The position numbers and the translations under genes were made by a program. A model generated the notes under the pieces. That model was not told where the DNA came from. It searched no databases and was given only the letters and a program-made list of their open reading frames with translations. Below are positions 7,101 to 15,952 of a stretch of DNA of 22,635 bases, piece after piece. This DNA comes from GCA-2746365 sp964651445 (GTDB lineage: Bacteria > Pseudomonadota > Gammaproteobacteria > SZUA-229), in the NCBI GenBank assembly GCA_964651445.1, contig CAZYYW010000034.1, positions 1 through 22,635 of the forward strand, in the 5' to 3' direction. Positions within the stretch are counted from its first letter, which is position 1. Every line of letters starts with the position of its first letter.

Positions 7101-8259
7101 GTTTGCGCGTATGCAAAAAGTCTTCACCGGCAAGGAAGCTGCAGGTGGTCCCGCAGGTCTTAAATCCGGCGATAAAATTACCGCGGCTTACCTGACAGAC
7201 CTTGATGATAAAGATTTATTGTCTATTCGTCTTAAAGACGAAACCGAAAACAGTAAAATTGAAGCCTTGGCGAAGCAGCATAAAGAGCAGCGTGAATTAC
7301 TCGATGCTTACTTCACCGAGAAAAAAGAAAAACTCATTGCCGGTGATGATTTAGCACCGGGTGTGCTGAAAATGGTCAAAGTTTATCTGGCCGTTAAACG
7401 TCGCTTACAACCCGGTGACAAAATGGCGGGACGTCATGGTAACAAGGGTGTGGTTTCCATTATTGTTCCGGTTGAAGACATGCCGCACACGGCTGATGGT
7501 ACCCCCGTCGATATTATCTTGAATCCGTTAGGCGTGCCGTCTCGGATGAACGTGGGTCAGGTGCTGGAAACACATCTGGGTCTGGCGGCGAAAGGTCTAG
7601 GTGATGTTATTTCCAAAATGCTGGATGATAAAGAATCCGTTGCCAGCATCCGTAAATTCCTCAATGAAATTTACAACCATGACGATAAGAGAGTGGACTT
7701 CAAAACATTCAGTGATGAAGAATTACTGGAACTGGCGAATAATCTGCGCAAAGGCGTGCCAATGGCAACGCCGGTATTTGACGGCGCGGATGAATCAGAA
7801 ATTCACCGTATGCTGGAACTGGCGGGCTTGCCGAAAAGTGGTCAAACAGTGTTGTACGACGGTCAGACCGGCAGGAAGTTTGATAACCCGGTCACCATTG
7901 GTTACAAATACATGCTGAAATTGAATCACCTTATCGACGATAAGATGCACGCTCGTTCAACCGGGCCGTACAGCCTGGTTACACAACAGCCGTTAGGTGG
8001 TAAAGCACAGTTTGGTGGTCAGCGCTTCGGTGAGATGGAAGTGTGGGCGCTGGAAGCCTATGGCGCAGCATACACCTTGCAGGAAATGTTAACTGTTAAA
8101 TCAGATGACGTCGCGGGTCGTAACAAGATGTATAAAAATATTGTTGATGGTAATCATCATATGGAACCGGGAATGCCGGAATCCTTCAATGTATTGCTTA
8201 AAGAAATTCGTGCTTTAGGTATCAACATTGAACTGGAACTGGAAGACAAGCCTACTTGA
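4108..8259 (+). CDS. rpoB: DNA-directed RNA polymerase subunit beta
   Basis: The beta subunit forms one pincer of RNA polymerase and part of the active centre. The product has 1383 residues (E. coli 1342). It starts MTYSFTEKKRLRKDFGKRP, close to the E. coli N terminus. The rifampicin region begins at FFGSSQLSQFMDQ (residues 532-544). The residues most often altered in resistance are all of the sensitive type (D543, H553 and S558, matching E. coli D516, H526 and S531). The active-site lysines lie in GDKMAGRHGNKGVVS as K1105 and K1113. The C-terminal clamp segment GEMEVWALEAYGAAYTLQEM is intact. The offset from E. coli is 27 residues at the rifampicin site and 40 at the lysines, so small insertions lie in both halves. 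GAGG at 4097-4100 fixes the start. Confidence 0.99.
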   Translation: MTYSFTEKKRLRKDFGKRPPVLDVPFLLSMQIDSFRGFLQSDKIAAQRATTGLQGAFESVFPIISYSGHVKLQFVEYKLGKPVFDVKECQLRGMTYAAPLRVILRLEIFDKEKKKQTTPKEVKEQEVFMGEMPLMTDNATFVINGTERVIVSQLHRSPGVLFDHDKGKTHSSGKILYSARVIPYRGSWLDFEFDPKDSLFVRIDRRRKLPASILLRSLGYNNEEILDIFFDQIDYSFTKDGVSFDLVPERLRGDTASFDITAGKEVIVETGKRVTMRHIKILEKKKVKKLNAPLDYLVGKILAKDLIDEETGEVMVPANAEFTEELIAFVQEKGIKTVPVIYTNDLDTGPFISNTLAVDSTTTKLEAQVEIYRMMRPGEPPTKDAAENLFNNLFFAAERYDISKVGRMKFNRRMRRDSSEGPGVLYDSRHFGNRKDEYAKQLCETLGETSDIISVMKELLDIRNGNGTVDDIDHLGNRRIRSVGEMAENVFRVGLVRVERAVKERLTTAEQDGLMPQELINAKPVAAAVKEFFGSSQLSQFMDQNNPLSEVTHKRRISALGPGGLTRERAGFEVRDVHPTHYGRVCPIETPEGPNIGLINSLSVYARTNDYGFLETPYRKVIKGVATTEIDYLSAIEEGMFVIAQANATMTDKGKLTDELVSCRHMNEFSLSPPADVQYMDVSPRQIVSVAASLIPFLEHDDANRALMGSNMQRQAVPTLRADKPLVGTGMERAVAHDSGASVIAIRGGLIDSVDSGRIVIRAHDDEAADGATGVDIYNLTKYTRSNQNTCINQRPLVKIGDSVQRGDIIADGPSTDMGELALGQNMLVAYMAWNGYNFEDSIIISERVVEEDRYTTIHIQELSSVARDTKLGSEEITADIPNVSESLLSKLDESGVVYVGAEVSPGDILVGKVTPKGETQLTAEEKLLRAIFGEKASDVKDSSLRVGASTYGTVIGVQVFTRDGVDKDKRAMEIEEEEVASVKKDVDAQWRIIERDLFARMQKVFTGKEAAGGPAGLKSGDKITAAYLTDLDDKDLLSIRLKDETENSKIEALAKQHKEQRELLDAYFTEKKEKLIAGDDLAPGVLKMVKVYLAVKRRLQPGDKMAGRHGNKGVVSIIVPVEDMPHTADGTPVDIILNPLGVPSRMNVGQVLETHLGLAAKGLGDVISKMLDDKESVASIRKFLNEIYNHDDKRVDFKTFSDEELLELANNLRKGVPMATPVFDGADESEIHRMLELAGLPKSGQTVLYDGQTGRKFDNPVTIGYKYMLKLNHLIDDKMHARSTGPYSLVTQQPLGGKAQFGGQRFGEMEVWALEAYGAAYTLQEMLTVKSDDVAGRNKMYKNIVDGNHHMEPGMPESFNVLLKEIRALGINIELELEDKPT

Positions 8260-8330
8260 TTGTGTTTTCAAGCCGAAGTGGCAACAGACCGTAACCATAT
8301 TAAACAAAATACTAAACAGGATTAAGAGCA

Positions 8331-11300
8331 ATGAAAGACTTACTTAAGCTCATTAAACAACCAGGCCAGAACGAAGATTTTGATGCAATTAAAATCAGCT
8401 TGGCATCGCCAGCACAGGTTCAGTCCTGGTCTTTCGGCGAAGTTAAAAAGCCGGAAACCATCAACTATCGTACATTTAAACCTGAACGCGATGGTCTTTT
8501 TTGCGCCAAAATTTTTGGCCCGGTTAAAGATTACGAGTGTTTATGTGGTAAATACAAACGTCTGAAACATCGTGGTGTGGTTTGTGAAAAATGTGGCGTT
8601 GAAGTCACACAGTCTAAAGTTCGCCGTGAGCGCATGGGTCACATTGACCTCGCCAGCCCGGTTGCTCATATCTGGTACCTAAAATCATTACCCTCACGTA
8701 TCGGTTTGTTATTAGACATGACCCTGCGTGAAATTGAACGTATTTTGTACTTCGAAGCATTTGTTGTTATCGAACCCGGTTTGACCACACTGGAAAAAGG
8801 TCAACTGTTAACCGACGAGTCATACCTCGAAGCCATTGAAGAACATGGCGATGAATTTGATGCACGCATGGGCGCAGAAGCGGTTCGTGAAATGTTGAAG
8901 AGTCTGATACTGGCAGACGAAAAAATTCAGATACGTGAAGACATGGGTGCAACCAAGTCTGAAACAAAACTGAAACGCTTGGCGAAACGCTTGAAACTTG
9001 TCGAGTCATTTGTTGCTTCTGGCAACCGTCCAGAGTGGATGATTATGACCATTCTGCCTGTGCTACCGCCTGATTTACGTCCGCTAGTGCCTTTGGATGG
9101 CGGTCGTTTTGCGACCTCTGACCTGAATGATCTCTATCGCCGTGTTATCAACCGTAATAACCGTTTGAAACGTTTGTTAGAGTTATATGCGCCAGATATT
9201 ATTGTGCGTAATGAAAAACGTATGCTGCAAGAGTCTGTTGATGCCTTGATGGATAACGGTCGTCGTGGTCGCGCCATTACCGGCACCAACAAACGTCCGC
9301 TTAAATCATTAGCTGACATGATTAAAGGCAAGCAAGGTCGTTTCCGCCAGAATCTTTTGGGTAAACGTGTTGATTACTCCGGTCGTTCTGTGATCGTGGT
9401 TGGTCCGACATTGAAATTGCATCAGTGTGGCCTGCCCAAGAAAATGTCACTTGAATTGTTCAAGCCTTTTATCTTCAATAAACTATTACGTCGCGGCCTG
9501 GCGACAACCATTAAAGCCGCTAAGAAAATGGTTGAAAAAGAAGGCACGGAAGTGTGGGATATCCTCGATGAGGTTATCCGCGAACATCCGGTAATGCTTA
9601 ACCGTGCGCCCACATTGCACAGACTGGGTATTCAGGCATTTGAGCCAGTACTGATTGAAGGCAAAGCCATTCAATTACACCCATTGGTATGTACCGCTTT
9701 CAACGCCGACTTTGACGGCGACCAAATGGCGGTACACGTACCGCTGTCCATTGAAGCGCAACTAGAAGCACGTAGTTTAATGCTGGCGACCAATAACATC
9801 CTGTCGCCTGCATCCGGTGATCCGATTATTGTACCGTCACAGGATATCGTTTTAGGCCTGTATTACATGACACGTGAATCCATCAACGTCCAAGGCGAAG
9901 GCATGGTTTTTGCCGATGTTGATGAAGTGCATCGTGCGTATGACAGTGGTGCCGCTCATTTGCAGGCAAAAGTAAAAGCCCGCATCAAAGAAGTTGTGTT
10001 CGATGAGAATGGCGAACTGGTTGAAAAGTTCACGGTGACGGATACCACGGTTGGTCGTGCTATTTTGTCTGAAATTATTCCGGCCGGTATCCCTTACGAA
10101 CTGGTCAACCGGGATCTGGGTAAAAAGGCAATTTCAAATCTAATCAACTCTTGCTATCGCCAGGTTGGTCTGAAAGAAACCGTTATTTTTGCTGACCAGT
10201 TAATGTATACCGGTTTCAGATATTCAACCGTATCAGGTATCTCCATTTGTATTGATGACATGGTTATTCCTGAAGAGAAAGCCACTTTGCTGGCGGGTGC
10301 GGATGCCGAAGTAAAAGAAATTCAGGACCAATACGCTTCTGGCTTGGTAACCAACGGCGAACGTTATAACAAGGTGGTCGACATTTGGTCACACGCAAAT
10401 GAAGCAGTAGCGAAAGCCATGATGGACAAACTCAGCACCATGGAAGTGGAAGACGCTGACGGTAAAATGGTAACCCAGCCATCATTCAATAATATATTTG
10501 TCATGGCCGATTCGGGTGCCCGTGGTTCTGCGGCACAGATTCGCCAGTTGGCCGGTATGCGTGGTTTGATGGCAAAACCTGATGGCTCGATTATTGAGAC
10601 CCCGATTACGGCAAACTTCCGTGAAGGTCTGAATGTACTGCAGTACTTTATTTCGACTCACGGCGCACGTAAAGGTCTCGCCGATACGGCACTTAAAACT
10701 GCAAACTCCGGTTACCTGACACGTCGTTTGGTTGACGTGGCACAGGACATGGTCATTCTAAAGAAAGACTGTAATACAGAGAAAGGCATGTTAGTTCAGT
10801 CCATTATTGAAGGCGGCGACGTCGTCATGCCTTTGAGTGAGCTGGTTCTTGGTCGCGTGGTAGCACGTGACGTGGTAAACACCGATGATGAAATACTGAT
10901 TCCACGTGATACCCTGCTGGATGAGCAATGGGTAGAGCAGCTTGACGAATTAGGCGTTGATGAGATTTTTGTGCGCTCTGTTATTACCTGTGAAAACAAA
11001 CAAGGTGTTTGTTCCATGTGTTATGGCCGTGACCTCGCTCGTGGACATCTGGTTAACCATGGTGAAGCCGTTGGCGTTATTGCCGCGCAATCCATTGGTG
11101 AGCCGGGTACACAGTTGACCATGCGTACCTTCCACATTGGTGGTGCTGCCAGTCGTTCTGCTGCTGCCAATAGCATCAGCGTGAAAACTTCGGGCACTGT
11201 TCATTTACACAACATTAATGTTGTACCGCAAACCAGTGGTAATCTGGTAGCGGTATCGCGTTCTGGTGAAATGGGCGTAACCGATGATCAAGGTCGTGAG

Positions 11301-12620
11301 CGTGAACTTTATAAAATTCCTTACGGCGCGGTTATTTCCGTTGAAGATGGTGGTTCGGTTGATGCCGGACAGGTTGTTGCAACTTGGGATCCGCATACTC
11401 ACCCAATTATCACCGAAGTGGCGGGTAAGATTAAATTCACTGATTTTGCCGATGGTATCAGTGTACAGAAAGAGACTGATGACGTTACCGGTTTGTCGTC
11501 TATCGTGGTGATCGATCCCAAGCAGCGGCCGACAGCGGGTAAAGATATGCGCCCATTGATGACACTGGTTGATGACAAAGGTGATGATCTGAATATTGCT
11601 GGCACTGAACAGGCAGCACGTTACTTCTTGCCATCTGGCGCGATTATCAATATTGAAGATGGCAGTGATGTGTCCGTCGGCGATGTCATCGCACGTATTC
11701 CACAGGAATCCAGTAAAACCCGTGATATTACCGGTGGTCTACCACGGGTAGCCGATTTGTTTGAAGCACGTAAACCGAAAGAGCCCGCTATCATGGCGGA
11801 AGCGAGTGGTGTGGTGAGCTTTGGTAAAGAAACCAAAGGCAAGCAACGTTTGGTTATCACCAAAGACAGTTCTGAAGCGATTGAATCACTGATTCCCAAG
11901 TGGCGTCATATTAACGTGTTTGAAGGTGAGCGCGTTGAGCAAGGTGAGGTTATCGCTGACGGTGAACGCAGTGCGCACGACATCCTTCGCCTGTTGGGAA
12001 CAGAAGAATTGGCTGAATATCTGGTTAATGAAATACAAGATGTTTACCGTTTACAGGGTGTAAAAATCAACGATAAACACATTGAAGTGATTATTCGCCA
12101 GATGTTGCGTAAATGCGAAATCATCGAAGGGCACGATTCAAACTATCTGAAAGGTGAAATCGTCGAGCGTGCCAGAGTTATCGCCGAATGTGAAGTATTG
12201 AAAGAAGAAGGCAAAGATCCAGCAATTTTTGAACCCATACTGTTAGGTATTACCAAAGGTTCATTGGTGACTGAATCCTTCATTTCAGCAGCGTCCTTCC
12301 AGGAAACGACTCGCGTATTAACCGAAGCCTCGGTTCGTGGCGGCAGCGATAAATTACGTGGTTTGAAAGAAAACGTAATTGTGGGTCGTTTGATACCAGC
12401 CGGTACCGGTCTTGCTTATCATGAAGAGCGCCAACGTCAGCGTGTTGCCGATATTGAAGCCGCAGTCATTAGCAAACAAGAAGCCGAAAGAGAGGCCAAT
12501 GAAGCGTTTAATGATGAAACTACGGAGTCACTTGATGATGCAGAAGTGTCGGTAGACACGCCAGTAGAAGCGGTCGTTGAAGCGACTGCTGACACGGAGC
12601 AGCCTAAGCAGGACGCTTAA
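8331..12620 (+). CDS. rpoC: DNA-directed RNA polymerase subunit beta'
   Basis: The beta' subunit carries the catalytic magnesium site and the clamp. The product has 1429 residues (E. coli 1407). The N-terminal zinc site has cysteines at 70 and 72 (ECLCGKY) and a second pair in VVCEKCGVEV. The catalytic motif NADFDGDQMAVH has its aspartates at 460, 462 and 464, exactly the E. coli numbering. The second zinc site is in ENKQGVCSMCYGRDLARG, and the trigger-loop region LTMRTFHIGGAASRSA is intact. The extra length is mostly an acidic C-terminal tail rich in D, E, T and V (about the last 45 residues), low in complexity and probably disordered. The 71-bp gap after rpoB has an AGGA ribosome-binding site and no terminator, so rpoBC is one unit. 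Confidence 0.99.
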   Translation: MKDLLKLIKQPGQNEDFDAIKISLASPAQVQSWSFGEVKKPETINYRTFKPERDGLFCAKIFGPVKDYECLCGKYKRLKHRGVVCEKCGVEVTQSKVRRERMGHIDLASPVAHIWYLKSLPSRIGLLLDMTLREIERILYFEAFVVIEPGLTTLEKGQLLTDESYLEAIEEHGDEFDARMGAEAVREMLKSLILADEKIQIREDMGATKSETKLKRLAKRLKLVESFVASGNRPEWMIMTILPVLPPDLRPLVPLDGGRFATSDLNDLYRRVINRNNRLKRLLELYAPDIIVRNEKRMLQESVDALMDNGRRGRAITGTNKRPLKSLADMIKGKQGRFRQNLLGKRVDYSGRSVIVVGPTLKLHQCGLPKKMSLELFKPFIFNKLLRRGLATTIKAAKKMVEKEGTEVWDILDEVIREHPVMLNRAPTLHRLGIQAFEPVLIEGKAIQLHPLVCTAFNADFDGDQMAVHVPLSIEAQLEARSLMLATNNILSPASGDPIIVPSQDIVLGLYYMTRESINVQGEGMVFADVDEVHRAYDSGAAHLQAKVKARIKEVVFDENGELVEKFTVTDTTVGRAILSEIIPAGIPYELVNRDLGKKAISNLINSCYRQVGLKETVIFADQLMYTGFRYSTVSGISICIDDMVIPEEKATLLAGADAEVKEIQDQYASGLVTNGERYNKVVDIWSHANEAVAKAMMDKLSTMEVEDADGKMVTQPSFNNIFVMADSGARGSAAQIRQLAGMRGLMAKPDGSIIETPITANFREGLNVLQYFISTHGARKGLADTALKTANSGYLTRRLVDVAQDMVILKKDCNTEKGMLVQSIIEGGDVVMPLSELVLGRVVARDVVNTDDEILIPRDTLLDEQWVEQLDELGVDEIFVRSVITCENKQGVCSMCYGRDLARGHLVNHGEAVGVIAAQSIGEPGTQLTMRTFHIGGAASRSAAANSISVKTSGTVHLHNINVVPQTSGNLVAVSRSGEMGVTDDQGRERELYKIPYGAVISVEDGGSVDAGQVVATWDPHTHPIITEVAGKIKFTDFADGISVQKETDDVTGLSSIVVIDPKQRPTAGKDMRPLMTLVDDKGDDLNIAGTEQAARYFLPSGAIINIEDGSDVSVGDVIARIPQESSKTRDITGGLPRVADLFEARKPKEPAIMAEASGVVSFGKETKGKQRLVITKDSSEAIESLIPKWRHINVFEGERVEQGEVIADGERSAHDILRLLGTEELAEYLVNEIQDVYRLQGVKINDKHIEVIIRQMLRKCEIIEGHDSNYLKGEIVERARVIAECEVLKEEGKDPAIFEPILLGITKGSLVTESFISAASFQETTRVLTEASVRGGSDKLRGLKENVIVGRLIPAGTGLAYHEERQRQRVADIEAAVISKQEAEREANEAFNDETTESLDDAEVSVDTPVEAVVEATADTEQPKQDA

Positions 12621-12678
12621 CACTTCTAAGCGCACTTCTAAGAGAACTTTATAGGCAGTAAAAAGCTCTCTTTAATCA

Positions 12679-12732
12679 ATGGCCAGACGTTGCTACGTTT
12701 TACTTCAGTAGCAACCTCTGGCCATTTTTTTT
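12679..12732 (+). terminator. Intrinsic terminator of rpoBC
   Basis: ATGGCCAG (12679-12686) pairs with CTGGCCAT (12718-12725), and GTTGCTAC (12689-12696) pairs with GTAGCAAC (12708-12715). Two mismatched bases on each side separate the stems, and the loop has 11 nt. An unbroken run of eight T follows (12725-12732). It lies 58 bp after the rpoC stop. No matching A-run precedes the stem, so it should act on the + strand only and not on the convergent Mrp operon. Confidence 0.92.
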
Positions 12733-12786
12733 ACGCTGTAATCTGGTCAGCCGTAATACAGGTGATACGCAGCAATGCTGGGAATC

Positions 12787-13146
12787 TTAATCAGAAACTT
12801 TTTTGCTGGCAGGCTTATCCTGTTGTGGAAAAGCGCCGTTGTGACGTGTGCGTTTAACTTCTTTTGATTTTATGTGTAATGCCGCTTTTGCCATTAAATG
12901 TGCACTTACCGGTGCGGTTATAAATAAGAACACTGTTACCAGTACTTCATGCAGGCTAACCGAGTCGGTAAAAAAACTAAAGTACAACATAGACGCAATT
13001 AAAATCGCACCGACACCGAGCGTGGTGGCTTTGGTTGGGCCGTGCAGTCGCATATAAAAGTCGGGTAATTTATAGAGCCCGATGGAACCGACCAGAGTGA
13101 AAAAAGCACCGATGAGAACCAGAGCGGCTAAAATCCAGTCAAGCAT
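12787..13146 (-). CDS. mrpG: Mrp-type Na+/H+ antiporter subunit G
   Basis: MrpG is a small membrane subunit of the multi-subunit cation/proton antiporter. The 119-residue product has three hydrophobic segments (about residues 4-24, 38-58 and 64-86) and the family motif YMRLHGPTKATTLGVG after the first span, followed by a basic, lysine-rich C-terminal tail. It is the last gene of the operon. It is separated from mrpF by 58 bp, whereas the other genes touch or overlap, and it has its own strong GGGAGG ribosome-binding site. It ends 54 bp from the rpoBC terminator, facing rpoC. No - strand terminator was seen after it. Confidence 0.93.
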   Translation of the reverse strand: MLDWILAALVLIGAFFTLVGSIGLYKLPDFYMRLHGPTKATTLGVGAILIASMLYFSFFTDSVSLHEVLVTVFLFITAPVSAHLMAKAALHIKSKEVKRTRHNGAFPQQDKPASKKVSD

Positions 13147-13204
13147 GTAATGCCCTCCCGCTTATGCGTAAACCCGGTATATGTAAACAAAGTGAAACCA
13201 TCAT

Positions 13205-13474
13205 TCATTCCATTATGTCGCCGCGTAACAGATATTTGCTGAGACTGATGGTGCCGACAAAACCCATGACTGCAATCAGCAGTGCTGCTTCAAAATACAG
13301 TGCGCTGCCTAGATGCAAGCCAAGAAGAACTACCAGTGCAATGGCATTAATATAAAGGGTATCCAATGCCAGGATGCGGTCAGATAGATCGGGGCCTTTT
13401 AATAAACGTAAAAAGCTCAGTAATATTGCCAATGCGACAAAACCAAAAGCAAACGGTAAAGCCATTTCTAACAT
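13205..13474 (-). CDS. mrpF: Mrp-type Na+/H+ antiporter subunit F
   Basis: MrpF is a small three-span subunit of the Mrp complex. The 89-residue product contains the family motif KGPDLSDRILALDTL. The aspartate at residue 32 corresponds to the conserved acidic residue important for activity in the family. Hydrophobic segments lie at about residues 5-24, 37-54 and 58-80. The start overlaps the last 7 bp of mrpE, which supports coupled translation. Its length is normal. Confidence 0.94.
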   Translation of the reverse strand: MLEMALPFAFGFVALAILLSFLRLLKGPDLSDRILALDTLYINAIALVVLLGLHLGSALYFEAALLIAVMGFVGTISLSKYLLRGDIME

Positions 13475-13974
13475 GATGTGAAAACCTTTTTAAGCGGTGC
13501 TTCGTAACGCTGTTTAATTTGCTTGATGGTATCAGACACATCATCTACATGCAGTGCATGTACCAGTAAGTGGCGACGATCTGCGCTAAGGTCGCAGGAA
13601 ACAGTTCCTGGGGTCAGGGAAATAGTGTTGGCTAACACACTAATACCCAGTGGCGATTGAATATCAAGGTCGATGGTAATAAAAGCCGGTTGTAATTTTT
13701 TATTGGCACCTAAGATTAATTTGGCAACAATGATATTGGCGATCAGTATATCCCACAGCACAACCAAGAAAAACTTTAGCAGTGTTAGAGGCGCCGATAG
13801 TCGGACTTTTTCAGGCCAGAAGTCAGAGATGAGTAATGGAATGGTAACCGCTAGAATTAGGCCTAAAACAACGTGCCCTGCAGCAACCGTGTTGTTTAGC
13901 AATAACCAGAAAATCCATAATGTAAGGCTAAGAAAGGGATGCGGTAGAATTTTTTCTATTGATGATTTAAACAT
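13468..13974 (-). CDS. mrpE: Mrp-type Na+/H+ antiporter subunit E
   Basis: MrpE is a small integral subunit needed for assembly and full activity of Mrp antiporters. The 168-residue product has two hydrophobic regions (about residues 15-50 and 58-88), then a soluble C-terminal part with the family motif LANTISLTPGTVSCDL. It begins 2 bp after the mrpD stop with an AAGG-type ribosome-binding site, and its end overlaps mrpF. Length and order match other Mrp operons. Nothing is missing. Confidence 0.94.
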   Translation of the reverse strand: MFKSSIEKILPHPFLSLTLWIFWLLLNNTVAAGHVVLGLILAVTIPLLISDFWPEKVRLSAPLTLLKFFLVVLWDILIANIIVAKLILGANKKLQPAFITIDLDIQSPLGISVLANTISLTPGTVSCDLSADRRHLLVHALHVDDVSDTIKQIKQRYEAPLKKVFTSC

Positions 13975-13976
13975 TG

Positions 13977-15539
13977 TTATTTCTCTACCTTGGTTTTGCT
14001 CGGCACCGCTTGTTGAGAGAGCACGGCTTCAATATAACCTTGACTGTTAAATTGTTGTTTAGCGGTTGCTTCGGTAAAAGCCGTTATCGGGTGTGCGAAT
14101 AACACCAGTATAGGGCTGGCTAAAAATAAAGCGATGATAATAATGCTTGAAAAACGGTTGCCAGTGATTGTTTTGTTGCTGCTGATGGGCAAAGGTTTTT
14201 TTGCTTCACTATCGGGTATCACTTGATAAAACAATAAGGAGCCGGTTCGCGCCATACTAATAATCATAATAAAGCCAGCCATTAACACAACCGATAAAAC
14301 CAAAGCTGACCAAGCATGTTGCAACGATGCACTCAATATTAGCACCTTGCCAAAAAAACCGGATAAAGGTGGCATGCCGGTCATGGCAACGGCAGCAAAC
14401 ATAAACATGGCGCCCATTAAAATAGCGTTTGGCATTGCGTAGCTGCTCTCGAAACGATCTTTAACATCCCCTCGACCGCGGGAAATAAGATCAGCAAGCA
14501 AGAACATGCCGCCAGCAATTAGTGTGGAATGGATTAGATAGTAAAGACTGGCACTTAGAGCCTGAGGATTATTTAATCCTACTGCGATCAGCAGTGTCGC
14601 CACCGAGGCTAAGACTAAATAGGCAACTTGCTCACGTAGGCCTCTAGCGGCCATGACACCTAATGCGGCCATTATTAGTGTCAGTAACCCCAGTCCCAAC
14701 ACCCAAGGCACATAGTAATTTGCCAGCATGCCAGCATCGTCACCAAAAATGGTGCCATGTACCCGGATAATGGCATAGATACCGACCTTGGTCATAATGG
14801 CAAACAGCGCAGCCACCGATGCAGAGGTGTTGGTATAAGCGTTCGGCATCCATAAGTACAATGGAAATAAAGCCGCCTTAATGCTAAAGACAACTAACAG
14901 CAAAAGACCGGCGGCGGCGACGATTGCTAAATCTTGCGTTGGCAACTGCGCGACTTTATTGGCCATGTCGGCAATATTAAGTGTGCCCAGCACACCATAA
15001 AGTGTGCCTACTGCAAATAAAAACAAGGTGGCGCCAACCAGGTTGATAACCACATAGTGAAGGCCCGCTTTGGTGCGAGAGCGACCGCCACCATGAAGCA
15101 GTAAACCATAGGAGGCTAATAGCAGCACTTCGAAAAAGACAAAGAGATTAAATAAATCGCCGGTTAAAAAAGCGCCGTTCAAACCAAAAAGCAGCAGTTG
15201 AAACAAGACATGGAAATGCGCGCCTTGCTTGTCGGTGTCGGTAACAATCGCGTATAGCAAAGCGGCTAAAGCAAGCACAGAGGTAAGGCCAAGCATCAAG
15301 GCCGATAATTGATCTAATACCAAGACAATGCCAAAAGGTGCTACCCAGTTACCCAGTAAATAGACCTGATGAACATCGGCTGAAGATTGTTTTATCAGGG
15401 TAAAACTTAAAACAACTAAGCCGGTTACAGCCAGTATGTTTATTATGCGTTGTAATGTCAGGCCACTGGTTTTTGCAAAAAGCGTGAGAAAGCCAGCGAT
15501 CAAGGGCAATAATATTGGCCATGCAGCAAGGTGCGTCAT
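13977..15539 (-). CDS. mrpD: Mrp-type Na+/H+ antiporter subunit D
   Basis: MrpD is one of the two large antiporter-like subunits, related to complex I subunit NuoN, and carries a proton path. The 520-residue product is hydrophobic throughout with about 14 spans. The key charged residues of the family are present: a glutamate in NLFVFFEVLLLASYG (E137), a lysine in FSIKAALFPLYLWMP (K221) and a lysine in MTKVGIYA (K251). E137 has the same number as the essential glutamate described in Bacillus MrpD. The start overlaps the mrpC stop as ATGA. After about residue 420 the sequence is less conserved and ends in a short basic tail. Confidence 0.96.
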   Translation of the reverse strand: MTHLAAWPILLPLIAGFLTLFAKTSGLTLQRIINILAVTGLVVLSFTLIKQSSADVHQVYLLGNWVAPFGIVLVLDQLSALMLGLTSVLALAALLYAIVTDTDKQGAHFHVLFQLLLFGLNGAFLTGDLFNLFVFFEVLLLASYGLLLHGGGRSRTKAGLHYVVINLVGATLFLFAVGTLYGVLGTLNIADMANKVAQLPTQDLAIVAAAGLLLLVVFSIKAALFPLYLWMPNAYTNTSASVAALFAIMTKVGIYAIIRVHGTIFGDDAGMLANYYVPWVLGLGLLTLIMAALGVMAARGLREQVAYLVLASVATLLIAVGLNNPQALSASLYYLIHSTLIAGGMFLLADLISRGRGDVKDRFESSYAMPNAILMGAMFMFAAVAMTGMPPLSGFFGKVLILSASLQHAWSALVLSVVLMAGFIMIISMARTGSLLFYQVIPDSEAKKPLPISSNKTITGNRFSSIIIIALFLASPILVLFAHPITAFTEATAKQQFNSQGYIEAVLSQQAVPSKTKVEK

Positions 15540-15952
15540 TCTTTCGCCGCCTGCTGTTTGCTGTCTGTGGATTGAGTGTTGAGATTTTTCATCGCTTGAT
15601 TTTTTTCTGGCGGCAATTCGTCGTCTGCTAGGTGCAGTCCATCAACATGATCGTTGCCCAGTTCACTTCGTGCTTTGAGCGCCAATACGATTAAAAACGC
15701 GGTCATACCAAAAGCGATGACGATGGCGGTTAATACCAAAGCCTGTGGTAAAGGGTCGCTGTAAGTAACCGCTCCCGGCTGAATAACAGCGGGGTGACCA
15801 ATGGTTAAACGCCCCATCGCAAATAGAAAAAGATTGACACCATAGGCGAGCAGCGTTAAACCCAGTACCACCGGAAAGGTTCGCGCGCGCAAGGTCAAAT
15901 ACACACCCGTTGCTGTTAATACGCCAATCACCAAAGACAATAACCACTCCAT
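15536..15952 (-). CDS. mrpC: Mrp-type Na+/H+ antiporter subunit C
   Basis: MrpC is related to complex I subunit NuoK. The 138-residue product has three spans (about residues 2-22, 28-47 and 72-93). It carries the family motif DPLPQALVLTAIVIAFGMTA just before the third span. A hydrophilic C-terminal tail of about 40 residues rich in E, K, N and Q follows. The start shares one base with the stop of the upstream A/B gene (TAATG), and AGGAGG lies 7-8 bp before it, the best ribosome-binding site in the operon. Length is slightly above the Bacillus form because of the tail. Confidence 0.95.
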   Translation of the reverse strand: MEWLLSLVIGVLTATGVYLTLRARTFPVVLGLTLLAYGVNLFLFAMGRLTIGHPAVIQPGAVTYSDPLPQALVLTAIVIAFGMTAFLIVLALKARSELGNDHVDGLHLADDELPPEKNQAMKNLNTQSTDSKQQAAKE

